Shown here: positions 1 to 7,450 of the stretch, piece after piece
Numbering within the stretch: the first letter of the stretch is position 1
Layout: every line of letters begins with the position of its first letter
Assembly (NCBI GenBank): GCA_036272325.1
Contig: DATAYY010000062.1
Span: forward strand, 1-16,557
DNA length: 16,557 nucleotides
Direction: 5' to 3'
DNA from: Schlegelella_A sp036272325
GTDB taxonomy: Bacteria > Pseudomonadota > Gammaproteobacteria > Burkholderiales > Burkholderiaceae_C
The notes under the pieces: generated by a model
What the model saw: only the letters and a program-made list of their open reading frames with translations
Told to the model about the DNA's origin: nothing
Database searches by the model: none
Translations under genes and position numbers: made by a program

Positions 1-509
1 GCGAGCCCGGCCATCTGCATCGCCATCACCGCCTTGGGTCGCGAGACGGCGACGTTGAAGCCGCGATACGCGGTGAAGACGAGCGCCGGCGGCAGCGCGA
101 ACGAGAGGCCGCTGAGGTAGCTGCGCACCTTGGCGGCGACCGACGGCTCGGCGCGCGACAGCGCGAGGAATGGCTCGGGAGCGAACAGGATTAGGCAACC
201 CGGCAGCGCGAGGCAGAGGGCGAGCCAGATCGCCTGCTGAACTTCGTGGCCGCATTCGCTGAGCTTGCCGGCGCCGAACAGCTGGCCGGCGATCGGGCCG
301 ACCGCGAGCACGATCCCCATCAGGCCGACGAAGACCGAGATGTAGACCGCGGCGCCGACCGCCAATGCGGCCAGGTCGGTCGCGGTCGTCCGCGCGACCA
401 TGACGGTGTCGATGGTGCTGAAAGCGAGCACTGCCACCTGGCCGACGAACACCGGCCACGCGAGCGGGGCGATGCGGCGCATCCCCTGGCGCAGGCCGAG
501 CCGCGTCAT
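1..509 (-). CDS. MATE family multidrug efflux transporter, N-terminal part (cut by window edge)
   Basis: Translating the minus strand from an ATG at 509 gives 169 residues with no stop before the window edge. Seen: several hydrophobic helices, an early stretch reading PVFVGQVAVLAFSTIDTVMV, and a later GPIAGQLFGAG. Both match the N-terminal half of MATE (NorM-like) cation/drug antiporters, which normally have about 450 residues and 12 helices in the inner membrane, so roughly a third is present. In this family the pump exports cationic drugs in exchange for Na+ or H+; the substrate here cannot be read. The start is well placed because the upstream gene's TGA (506-508) overlaps this ATG as ATGA, suggesting translational coupling. 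The C-terminus lies left of the window. Confidence 0.85.
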   Translation of the reverse strand, partial: MTRLGLRQGMRRIAPLAWPVFVGQVAVLAFSTIDTVMVARTTATDLAALAVGAAVYISVFVGLMGIVLAVGPIAGQLFGAGKLSECGHEVQQAIWLALCLALPGCLILFAPEPFLALSRAEPSVAAKVRSYLSGLSFALPPALVFTAYRGFNVAVSRPKAVMAMQMAGL

Positions 510-1033
510 GCCGCGGCGGCGGGGGTTGCGGCGTCTGCGGTGTTGGCGGCGGTGCCCTCGCGCGGCGCGCCTTCGGCAACGCCGGCGCGCTCGGCGTAAT
601 GATTGAAGCGCCAGGCCGTGCCCTCGCGGGTGATGCGTCGCCAGGTCGCGCGCTTCTCGCCCGGCGTCATCTCGGTCCAGCGCTGCACTTCGAGGAAGGT
701 GCGGCCGCAGCCCTTGCAGACGGCGTCGCCCTGGCTGGTCGAGCAGATCGCGATGCACGGCGCGTCCGGCATCGATGCGTACCAGGCAAGCCAGGCCTCG
801 CGTGCGGTCGGCGGCATCGAGTCTTCGTCGCACTCGTGCTCGTGGTAGTAGACCATCAGCGCGTACACCTCGGCGAGCGATCGCACCTCCGCACACGCCG
901 TGATGCCGTCGGGCGACGGCCTGCGCTCGCGCCACCAGTTGATGGCCGATTCGATGTCGGTGATGTGAAGCGCGGCCACGGCGAAGAGGGGAGCCGAGGA
1001 TAGCAGCGGCGCGAGCGGCAGTCCTGCCTGCAA
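506..1033 (-). CDS. DUF3717-DUF1289 domain protein (possible zinc-binding, function unknown)
   Basis: A 175-residue cytoplasmic protein. Residues about 22-90 (beginning ITDIESAINWWRER) resemble DUF3717, a domain typical of Burkholderiales. Residues about 92-145 resemble DUF1289, with PCIAIC followed by the C-x2-C of CKGCGRT and the W-x-E-M-x-P-x-E-K helix. The cysteines suggest a small metal-binding fold. The last 30 residues are Ala-rich and probably disordered. The first 18 residues before a GTG at 979 look unconserved, and the domain begins right after that GTG, so the true start may be 979 (about 157 residues). No function is established for either domain. The stop overlaps the start of the MATE gene, so the two are probably co-transcribed. 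Confidence 0.8.
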   Translation of the reverse strand: MQAGLPLAPLLSSAPLFAVAALHITDIESAINWWRERRPSPDGITACAEVRSLAEVYALMVYYHEHECDEDSMPPTAREAWLAWYASMPDAPCIAICSTSQGDAVCKGCGRTFLEVQRWTEMTPGEKRATWRRITREGTAWRFNHYAERAGVAEGAPREGTAANTADAATPAAAA

Positions 1034-1076
1034 CGCATCGCCGCCGCCGGCCGCTGCCGCGGCTCGCGGCGGCTCG

Positions 1077-1532
1077 TCAGCGCGGCGCGCTGGCCGGCGC
1101 CGAGCCAGGGATGATGATGACTGTCGGCTGCCCCGTCGTCGTCGTGGTCGTTTCGCGGATCACGCCGCCGCCGGCGACGCTGCCTGATGTCGTCGTCTTC
1201 TGGTTCGGCGCGCTCGGGCCTTCGATGCGTGCCAGGCAGTCGGCCTTGTCCTTGGCCGGAACCACGTTGCAACGCTCGATCGCGTTCTGCCGCATCGAGC
1301 CGTTGTTGTCGAGGCGGTTGCGCTTGCGTTCCTCCTGCGCCGCGCCGGCTTCCTTCAGGCAGGTCGCGCGGTCTTCGGCGGTTCGGCCGGCTTCGCAGTC
1401 GGCCCGGTCCTTGAGATAGATCGACTTCGCCTCGGCCGCGGTGGCATCGGCGGCTCGCGCAGGCGGCGCGGCGAGCGACGCGGCGACGCCGACAGCGACG
1501 AGGCCGGTGAGTGATGCGATGTTGCGTAGCAT
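1077..1532 (-). CDS. small secreted protein of unknown function, two cysteine pairs
   Basis: A 151-residue protein with a clear Sec signal peptide: charged start, hydrophobic stretch to about residue 22, and a likely cut after APPARA near residue 27. The mature part holds four cysteines in two similar units, C46-x11-C58 and C88-x10-C99. Each unit ends in a D-R/K-A-T/D-C-L pattern, which suggests an internal duplication held by disulfides in the periplasm. The C-terminal third is low complexity (Thr runs, then a Pro/Ala/Ser tail). A good ribosome site (GGGGAG on the minus strand) sits 6 bases before the ATG. I recognise no named family. The downstream DUF3717-DUF1289 gene is on the same strand 43 bases away, so the genes may form one transcript. 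Confidence 0.75.
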   Translation of the reverse strand: MLRNIASLTGLVAVGVAASLAAPPARAADATAAEAKSIYLKDRADCEAGRTAEDRATCLKEAGAAQEERKRNRLDNNGSMRQNAIERCNVVPAKDKADCLARIEGPSAPNQKTTTSGSVAGGGVIRETTTTTTGQPTVIIIPGSAPASAPR

Positions 1533-1718
1533 GTCGTGCTCCCCAGTCAGGGCGCGTCCCCGGGCGAGGCCCGGAAACGGCGAATCGTCACCTTACGACC
1601 GGGCGTGACGCGGTCGGCGTAGGACGGCACCGCGCGGCTGCGCCGCTCAAGTGCGCGTCGTGGCCGTCGACGCCCGGGCGACAATGCCGCCGGGCCCGAC
1701 GGCGAGCCCGCGCCCACC

Positions 1719-2285
1719 ATGCTCGTCATTCTTTGTCACCTTGTCAGCGCGTCGCGCCCGGCCACGAAGAGGGCGCCGCGGACGAGCCGCGGCGGCGGCT
1801 TTTCCCTGCTCGAGCTGATGATCGTGATCGCGATCATCGTCATCCTCGCCCTGATCGCGTTGCCGGGGATCCCCGACAAGGTCATCCGCGACCGCATCAC
1901 CGAGGCGATCAAGCTCGCCGACATTGTCAAGCCGCCGATCGCGACGGCGTGGGCGACGACCGGCAAGATGCCGCTCGACAACGTCGCCGCCGGGCTGCCG
2001 GTCGCCGACAAGATCGTCAGCGACATGATCAGCTCGGTCGCGGTCGAGTCGGGCGCAATCCAGATCACCTTCGGCAACAAGGCGAACGTCGCGATCCAGG
2101 GCAAGGTGCTGAGCCTGCGCCCCGGCGTCGTCGAGGACGCGCCGATCGTTCCGATCACCTGGCTCTGCGGCGACGCCGAGCCGCCGAACAAGATGACCGC
2201 GCGCGGCCTCAACAAGACGAACGTGCCGCTGCGCTTTCTGCCGCTGGCGTGCCGCGGCACCGCGGCCGCTTCGGCGCCGGCGTGA
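1719..2285 (+). CDS. type IV pilin-like protein (class III signal, PilA/PilE type)
   Basis: A 188-residue protein with a textbook prepilin signal: GGG at 25-27, then FSLLELMIVIAIIVILALIA, with Phe28 as the predicted mature N-terminus and the conserved Glu at mature position 5 (Glu32). The hydrophobic helix that follows is the pilus-core helix. C150 in a TWLC context and C178 in a LPLAC context form the C-terminal disulfide loop seen in type IVa major pilins. The leader is long (27 residues) and its ATG has no clear ribosome site, but no closer in-frame start exists. The gene stands alone, with no pil assembly genes, prepilin peptidase or minor pilins nearby. Its TGA overlaps the GTG of the next gene. 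It could instead be a minor or type II secretion pseudopilin, but the C-terminal loop argues for a pilin. Confidence 0.8.
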   Translation: MLVILCHLVSASRPATKRAPRTSRGGGFSLLELMIVIAIIVILALIALPGIPDKVIRDRITEAIKLADIVKPPIATAWATTGKMPLDNVAAGLPVADKIVSDMISSVAVESGAIQITFGNKANVAIQGKVLSLRPGVVEDAPIVPITWLCGDAEPPNKMTARGLNKTNVPLRFLPLACRGTAAASAPA

Positions 2286-3535
2286 CCGAATTCGGCGCCA
2301 CCGGCCTCGACAGCGCCAGCCTGCGCTCGGCCGGCAAGGAGCTGCTCTCGCTGGCGTCGATCGAGGCGCGCAACCAGACGCTGCGCTGGGCGACGGCGCT
2401 CGAGGCGGCGGACGGCGGACGCGCGCTCATCCTCGCCGGCGAGCTGCCGCCCGCGGCGCTGGCCGAGCTCGATCCACCGCTCTGGACGCTGGGCCATGTC
2501 GGCTGGTTCCAGGAACGCTGGATCGCGCGCAATGTGCAACGCGCGCGCGGCGAGGCCGCCGACCCGGCGCAGCCTCGGCTCGGCTCGATCGTCGCCGACG
2601 CCGACCGCTGGTACGACCCGGAGGCAGTCGATCGCGGACGCCGCCAGGCGCTCGCCGGCGGTGAGCTGCCCGACCTGCAGGCAACCCGCGCCTACCTCGT
2701 CGAATCGCTCGAGACGACGCTCGAGCTGCTCGCCGGCGTCGCCGTCGAGGACGATGCCTCGCTCTACTTCCACCGCCTGGCGTTGTTCCACGAGGAGATG
2801 CACGCGGAAGCACTCGCGGTCCTTGCGCAAACGCTCGGGCTCGGCCTCGGCCTCGCCCCCGGCATCGCGATCCACGCGCCGCGGCCGCCGCTGCTGTTTC
2901 CCGCCACGTGCTGGCTGCTCGGTGCGAGCGGCAGCGGCTTTCATTTCGACAACGAGCGCGAGCCGCACCCGGTCGACGTCCCGGAATTCGAGATCGACGC
3001 CCAGCCGGTGACCTGGGCGCAGTACGGCGAGTTCGTCGAGGACGGCGGCTACGACGAGCGCACGCACTGGAGCGAGGCCGGCTGGGCGTGGCTCGAGCGC
3101 GGTGGACGGCGGACGCCGCGTCACGTCGACCAGATGCGGCACGGCGTCCTGCAACGGCGCTTCGGCGTCCTCGCCCGCGTCCCCGCGGCCCATCCCGCCG
3201 TCCACGTCAGCTGGTACGAGGCCGACGCCTGGTGCCGCTGGGCGGGCCGGCGACTGCCGAGCGAGGTCGAGTGGGAAGCGGCGGCGCATCAAGGCGCGAC
3301 GCGGGGCTTTCGCTGGGGCGACGTCCGCGAGTGGACGGCAAGCACGTTCAGGCCGTATCCCGGATTCGTCGCCGGGCCATGGCGCGATTACTCGTTGCCC
3401 GCGTTCGCCCGGCAGAAGGTGCTGCGCGGCGCCTCGTTCGCGACTCCGAACGGCTTGCGCAGCGCTCGCATTCGCGGCTTTGCGATGCCCGAGCGCGACG
3501 ACGGTTTCTTCGGCTTTCGCAGCTGCACTTCCTGA
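2282..3535 (+). CDS. senA: EgtB-family sulfoxide/selenoxide synthase, probably selenoneine synthase SenA
   Basis: A 417-residue protein from a GTG that overlaps the pilin stop (GTGA). No ATG exists before the first conserved motif. Residues about 15-185 form a DinB-type bundle with the iron-binding histidines of the EgtB family: H72 (LGHVGWFQE), H170 and H174 (HEEMHAE). Residues about 205-417 are a formylglycine-generating-enzyme fold, with VTWAQYGEFV, the LPSEVEWE strand, WGDVREWTAS, VLRGASFAT and PERDDGFFGFRS. The HEEMHAE and WFQERWIARN forms look closer to SenA than to EgtB, which more often has HxxQHQEL. SenA joins a selenosugar to hercynine or histidine through an oxygen-dependent non-heme iron step. 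The usual senB (selenosugar synthase) and senC (selenophosphate synthase) are absent here. R349 sits where I recall a Trp (GDVWEW). A generic EgtB-like enzyme remains possible. Confidence 0.7.
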   Translation: MTEFGATGLDSASLRSAGKELLSLASIEARNQTLRWATALEAADGGRALILAGELPPAALAELDPPLWTLGHVGWFQERWIARNVQRARGEAADPAQPRLGSIVADADRWYDPEAVDRGRRQALAGGELPDLQATRAYLVESLETTLELLAGVAVEDDASLYFHRLALFHEEMHAEALAVLAQTLGLGLGLAPGIAIHAPRPPLLFPATCWLLGASGSGFHFDNEREPHPVDVPEFEIDAQPVTWAQYGEFVEDGGYDERTHWSEAGWAWLERGGRRTPRHVDQMRHGVLQRRFGVLARVPAAHPAVHVSWYEADAWCRWAGRRLPSEVEWEAAAHQGATRGFRWGDVREWTASTFRPYPGFVAGPWRDYSLPAFARQKVLRGASFATPNGLRSARIRGFAMPERDDGFFGFRSCTS

Positions 3536-3709
3536 GCCGAGCTTCGCGGCGCGACGGTTGCGCCGGCGAGTCTGACCGTGCCGTGTCTCCGGGGAAACCC
3601 TCGGTCGCGGGGACGGCCAGCCCTCGAACAATGGTCCGCAACGGCCCGACCCGCGCCCATCGTGGCGCAGGCTGTGCGGCCGTGACCAAGCATCTCCATG
3701 GAGACCGGC
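3536..3709 (+). promoter_or_regulatory. upstream region of the cox-like operon
   Basis: A 174-base gap before the molybdenum-hydroxylase operon that must hold its promoter if the operon is not read through from the SenA-like gene. No good sigma-70 pair is visible. A GG-N10-GC arrangement (TGGCGCA, then TGC; GG at 3664-3665, GC at 3676-3677) loosely resembles a sigma-54 -24/-12 element. It would place transcription start near 3689, about 20 bases before the GTG at 3710. It differs from the consensus at several positions, so this is only a candidate. Confidence 0.25.
3700..3704 (+). promoter_or_regulatory. ribosome binding site that decides the coxS start
   Basis: GGAGA lies 5 bases before the GTG at 3710, an ideal spacing. 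The ATG at 3698, 12 bases further upstream in the same frame, has no such sequence and actually overlaps this site. The start at 3710 is therefore preferred. Confidence 0.6.
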
Positions 3710-4189
3710 GTGGACATTCCCATTTCCCTCACCGTCAACGGCAAGACCGTCAGCAGGACCGTCGACGCGCGCACGCTGCTCGTGCAGTTCCTGCGCGAGC
3801 AACTGCAGCTGACGGGCACCCACGTCGGCTGCGACACCGCGCAGTGCGGCGCCTGCACCGTGCACATGAACGGGCGCGCGATCAAGTCGTGCTCGATGCT
3901 CGCCGCGCAGGTCCAGGGCAGCGAGATCACGACCATCGAAGGGCTGGCCAAGAACGGCGATCTGCACCCGATGCAGGCGGCGTTTCGCGAGTGCCACGGC
4001 CTGCAGTGTGGCTTCTGCACGCCGGGGATGGTGATGTCGGCGGTGCAGCTGCTTGCCGACAACCCGAAGGCGAGCGAGGAAGAGATCCGCGAAGGCCTCG
4101 ACGGCAACATCTGCCGCTGCACGGGCTACCACAACATCGTCAAGGCGATCCAGTTCTGCCAGTCGGGCAAGACGCCCGCGGCGGCCTGA
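3710..4189 (+). CDS. coxS: molybdenum hydroxylase small subunit, two [2Fe-2S] clusters (CoxS family)
   Basis: A 159-residue electron-transfer subunit of the xanthine oxidase/CO dehydrogenase family. The N-terminal plant-ferredoxin-like domain carries C41, C46, C49 and C61 (GTHVGCDTAQCGACTVH, then KSC). The C-terminal helical domain carries C100, C103, C135 and C137 (CGFC, then CRCTGY). All eight ligands for the two clusters are present, and the length is normal. It passes electrons from the molybdopterin site of the large subunit to FAD in the medium subunit. The start is GTG 3710 rather than ATG 3698, for the ribosome-site reason listed separately. The gene is first in a six-gene same-strand cluster, and coxL follows after 13 bases. 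The symbol denotes the family only; see coxL for why CO is not shown to be the substrate. Confidence 0.93.
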   Translation: MDIPISLTVNGKTVSRTVDARTLLVQFLREQLQLTGTHVGCDTAQCGACTVHMNGRAIKSCSMLAAQVQGSEITTIEGLAKNGDLHPMQAAFRECHGLQCGFCTPGMVMSAVQLLADNPKASEEEIREGLDGNICRCTGYHNIVKAIQFCQSGKTPAAA

Positions 4190-4202
4190 AGGAGCGGATG
4201 TC

Positions 4203-6572
4203 ATGGGCAACATGAACGAAGTGGCCAAGGGCCCGATCGGCCAGAGCCTGCGCCGCCGCGAAGACAAGCGCTTCATCACCGGCGCCGGCAGCTACACCGA
4301 CGACGTCGTCCTCCACGGGCAGACCTACGGCGTCTTCCTGCGCAGTCCGCATGCGCACGCGCGGATCCGCGCGATCGATCTCGCGGCGGCGAAGAAGTCG
4401 CCCGGCGTGATCGACATCATCACCGGCGCCGACCTCGCCGAGGCGAAGGTCGGCGGCCTGCCGTGCGGCTGGCTGATCCACAGCAAGGACGGCTCGCCGA
4501 TGAAAGAGCCGCCGCACCCCGTCCTCGCGCAAGGCAAGGTGCGTCATGTCGGCGACCAAGTCGCGCTCGTCGTCGCCGAGACGCTGCTGCAGGCAAAGGA
4601 CGCCGCCGAGCTGATCGTCGTCGACTACGACGAGCTGCCGCCGGTGATGGACCTGAACACGGTCGACTCGATCGGCCGTGCCGTCCACGACGACGTCGCC
4701 GACAACACCTGCTACGACTGGGGCCACGGCGACAAGGCCGCGGTCGAGGCGGCATTCGCCAAGGCGGCGCACGTCACCAAGCTCTCGTTCGTCAACAACC
4801 GGCTGATCCCGAACGCGATCGAGCCGCGCGCCGCCAACGCGAGCTACAACCGCAGCGACGAGAGCTACACGCTCTACGTCGCGAACCAGAACCCGCACGT
4901 GGAACGGCTGCTGATGTGCGCGTTCGTGCTCGGCCTGCCGGAGTCGAAGGTGCGCGTCATCGCGCCCGACGTCGGCGGCGGCTTCGGGTCGAAGATCTTC
5001 CTGTACCCGGAAGACGTCGCCCTGGTCTGGGCAAGCAAGCGCGTCGGCCGGCCGATCAAGTGGACCGCCGAGCGCAGCGAGTCGTTCCTCACCGACGCCC
5101 ACGGTCGCGACCACGTCACGACCGCCGAGCTCGCGCTCGACAAGGACGGCAACTTTCTCGCCCTGCGCGTCAAGACGATCGCCAACATGGGCGCGTACCT
5201 GTCGACCTTCGCGTCGGCGGTGCCGACGATCCTCTACGCGACGCTGCTCGCCGGCCAGTACAAGACGCCGGCCATCTACGCCGAGGTGAAGGCGGTGTTC
5301 ACCAACACCGCGCCGGTCGATGCCTACCGCGGCGCCGGCCGCCCCGAGGCGACCTACGTCGTCGAGCGGATCGTCGAGCAGGCGGCGCGCGAGATGAAGA
5401 TGGACCCGGCCGAGATCCGGCGCAAGAACTTCATCACCAGCTTCCCGTACGCGACGCCGGTCGGCCTGACGTACGACGTCGGCGGCTACGCGGCGCACCT
5501 CGACAAGGCGATGCAGATCGCCGATGTCGCCGGCTTCGCGGCGCGCAGGAAGGCGTCGGAAGCGAAGGGGAAGAAGCGCGGCCTCGGCTACGCGTGCTAC
5601 ATCGAGGCGTGCGGCATCGCACCGTCGAACATCGCCGGCGCGCTCGGCGCGCGCGCCGGGCTGTTCGAGGCGGGCGAGGTGCGGGTGCATCCGACCGGCA
5701 CGGTGACGGTCTTCACCGGCTCGCACAGCCATGGTCAGGGCCACGAGACGACGTTCGCGCAGGTCGTCGCCGGCCGGCTCGGCATTCCGGTCGACAACGT
5801 CGAGATCGTCCACGGCGACACCGGCCGGATTCCGTTCGGCATGGGCACCTACGGCAGCCGCTCGCTCGCGGTCGGCGGCACGGCGATCGTCAAGGCGGTC
5901 GACAAGGTGATCGCCAAGGGCAAGAAGATCGCCGCCCACCTGCTCGAAGCGTCCGACAGCGACATCGAGTTCGAAAACGGCGAGTTCAAGGTCGCCGGCA
6001 CCGACAAGAAGATCGCTTGGGGCAACGTCTCGCTCACCGCGTACGTGCCGCACAACTTCCCGCTCGACAAGCTCGAGCCGGGGTTGAACGAGAACGCGTT
6101 CTACGACCCGACCAACTTCACCTATCCGGCAGGCAGCTACATCTGCGAGGTCGAGGTCGATCCCGACACCGGCAAGGCGAAGGTCGAGCAGTTCGTCGCA
6201 GTCGACGACTTCGGCAACATCGTCAACCCGATGATCGTCGAAGGCCAGGTCCACGGCGGCATTGCCCAGGGGCTCGGCCAGGCGATGATGGAAGGCTGCA
6301 CGTACGACCCGGACTCGGGCCAGCTCGTCACCGGCTCGTACATGGACTACGCGATGCCGCGCGCGGTCGACATTCCGAGCTTCAAGGTCGCGACGACGAA
6401 CACGCCGTGCAGCCACAACCCGCTCGGCGTCAAGGGCTGCGGCGAGGCGGGTGCGATCGGCTCGCCGCCGGCCTACATCAACGCGCTGACCGACGCGCTC
6501 GGCGTCGTCGACCTGGCGATGCCGGCGACGGCGGAGCGCGTCTGGCGCGCCGCCAAGGGACTGCCGGCCTGA
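4203..6572 (+). CDS. coxL: molybdenum hydroxylase large subunit, form II CoxL-like (not a proven CO dehydrogenase)
   Basis: A 789-residue molybdopterin-binding catalytic subunit of the xanthine oxidase family. GGAG at 4191-4194 sits 8 bases before the ATG. Visible landmarks are the N-terminal GQSLRRREDKRFITGAGSYTDD segment, the molybdopterin loop VGGGFGSK (about 257-264), the active-site loop AYRGAGR at 374-380, and the catalytic-glutamate motif with E748 in VKGCGEAGAIGSPPA. True (form I) CO dehydrogenases carry AYRCSFR, whose cysteine holds copper. Here that Cys is replaced, so this is a form II enzyme, a group that oxidises aldehydes, N-heterocycles or unknown compounds. The substrate cannot be read from the sequence. 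It should form an (LMS)2 complex with the neighbouring products in the cytoplasm or at the membrane. No truncation is seen. Confidence 0.93.
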   Translation: MGNMNEVAKGPIGQSLRRREDKRFITGAGSYTDDVVLHGQTYGVFLRSPHAHARIRAIDLAAAKKSPGVIDIITGADLAEAKVGGLPCGWLIHSKDGSPMKEPPHPVLAQGKVRHVGDQVALVVAETLLQAKDAAELIVVDYDELPPVMDLNTVDSIGRAVHDDVADNTCYDWGHGDKAAVEAAFAKAAHVTKLSFVNNRLIPNAIEPRAANASYNRSDESYTLYVANQNPHVERLLMCAFVLGLPESKVRVIAPDVGGGFGSKIFLYPEDVALVWASKRVGRPIKWTAERSESFLTDAHGRDHVTTAELALDKDGNFLALRVKTIANMGAYLSTFASAVPTILYATLLAGQYKTPAIYAEVKAVFTNTAPVDAYRGAGRPEATYVVERIVEQAAREMKMDPAEIRRKNFITSFPYATPVGLTYDVGGYAAHLDKAMQIADVAGFAARRKASEAKGKKRGLGYACYIEACGIAPSNIAGALGARAGLFEAGEVRVHPTGTVTVFTGSHSHGQGHETTFAQVVAGRLGIPVDNVEIVHGDTGRIPFGMGTYGSRSLAVGGTAIVKAVDKVIAKGKKIAAHLLEASDSDIEFENGEFKVAGTDKKIAWGNVSLTAYVPHNFPLDKLEPGLNENAFYDPTNFTYPAGSYICEVEVDPDTGKAKVEQFVAVDDFGNIVNPMIVEGQVHGGIAQGLGQAMMEGCTYDPDSGQLVTGSYMDYAMPRAVDIPSFKVATTNTPCSHNPLGVKGCGEAGAIGSPPAYINALTDALGVVDLAMPATAERVWRAAKGLPA

Positions 6573-6593
6573 ATTCGAACGAGGAGCAACGAC

Positions 6594-7391
6594 ATGTATG
6601 CATTCGACTATCAGCGTCCGGCGACGCGCGACGCCGCCAAGAGCGCCGCATCGGGCGGCGACGTCCGCTATCTCGCCGGCGGCCAGAGCCTGATCCAGGC
6701 GATGCGGCTGCGCCTGTCGCAGTCCGAGCGCCTGGTCGACCTCGGCGGCATTGCCGACCTGAGGCAGATCCGGGCCGACAACAACGGCGTCACGATCGGC
6801 GCGATGGCGACGCACGCGAGCGTCGCGAGGAACGCCGACGTCAGGCGTATCGCGCCGGCGATCGCCGAGCTCGCCGGCGGCATCGGCGACCCGATGGTGC
6901 GCAACATGGGAACGATCGGCGGCTCGATCGCCAATGCAGACCCGGCGGCGGACTATCCGGCCGGAGTGCTCGCGTTCAACGCGACGATCCAGACCGACCG
7001 CCGCACCATCGCCGCCGACGATTTCTTCACCGGCCTGTGGGAGACGGCGTTGCAGCCGGGCGAGCTGATCACGGCGGTCTCGTTTCCGCAGGCCCAGAAG
7101 GCGGCCTACGTGAAATACCGTCAGCCGGCGTCGCGTTTCGCGCTGATCGGCGTCTGCGTCGCGCAGACGGCGAACGGTGTCCGGGTCGGCGTCACCGGCG
7201 CGAAGGGCCACGCGTTTCGCGCGACCGAGATCGAGAATGCGCTTGCCAAGAGCTTCACTCCCGACGCGGCGAAGGCGGTGAAGATGCCTGTGACCGGCGT
7301 CAACGGGGACCTGCACGGCTCGGCCGAGTACCGCGCGGCGATGATCAGCGTGATGGCATCGCGCGCGGTCGCCGCCGCGTTGGCGCGCTGA
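6594..7391 (+). CDS. coxM: molybdenum hydroxylase medium subunit, FAD-binding (CoxM family)
   Basis: A 265-residue flavoprotein subunit. The two FAD pyrophosphate motifs are present: AGGQSL at residues 28-33 and TIGGS at 107-111, followed by IANADPAAD. The C-terminal CO-dehydrogenase flavoprotein domain runs from about 165 to 262. The length is slightly shorter than the usual 285 or so but without an obvious gap. GAGGAG lies 8 bases before the ATG. It receives electrons from CoxS and hands them to quinone or another acceptor. Gene order S-L-M, rather than the M-S-L order of the Oligotropha (Afipia) carboxidovorans CO dehydrogenase operon, also fits a form II cluster. Confidence 0.92.
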   Translation: MYAFDYQRPATRDAAKSAASGGDVRYLAGGQSLIQAMRLRLSQSERLVDLGGIADLRQIRADNNGVTIGAMATHASVARNADVRRIAPAIAELAGGIGDPMVRNMGTIGGSIANADPAADYPAGVLAFNATIQTDRRTIAADDFFTGLWETALQPGELITAVSFPQAQKAAYVKYRQPASRFALIGVCVAQTANGVRVGVTGAKGHAFRATEIENALAKSFTPDAAKAVKMPVTGVNGDLHGSAEYRAAMISVMASRAVAAALAR

Positions 7392-7393
7392 CT

Positions 7394-7432
7394 GGAGGAG
7401 TCCGACCGGCGGCGCGCGGCGCGGCCGCCGGT
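7394..7432 (+). other. intergenic hairpin between structural and accessory cox-like genes
   Basis: A perfect 9-base inverted repeat, ACCGGCGGC (7405-7413) and GCCGCCGGT (7424-7432), with a 10-base loop, follows the coxM stop. A strong ribosome-site-like GGAGGAG at 7394-7400 stands just before it with no start codon in range. There is no T-run, so it is not a standard intrinsic terminator. It may act as an RNA-processing or attenuation element that keeps coxDEG below coxSLM. The sequence shows the structure directly; the role is inferred. Confidence 0.45.
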
Positions 7433-7450
7433 TAGCATGGCCCGGACGCC

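Noticed and set aside
1511..2281. N-terminal extension of the SenA-like frame giving a 674-residue protein
   Set aside because: The added part is the pilin gene and its upstream DNA read in the wrong frame; family homology begins after GTG 2282.
1736..4279. Long minus-strand open frame opposite pilin, SenA-like and coxS genes
   Set aside because: Low-complexity translation and no motifs; the plus-strand genes have complete family signatures.
4203..6572. Bona fide aerobic CO dehydrogenase
   Set aside because: The copper-ligand Cys of the AYRCSFR loop is absent (AYRGAGR instead).
4463..7435. Long plus-strand open frame of 990 codons overlapping coxL and coxM
   Set aside because: Arg-rich shadow in another frame of coxL and coxM.
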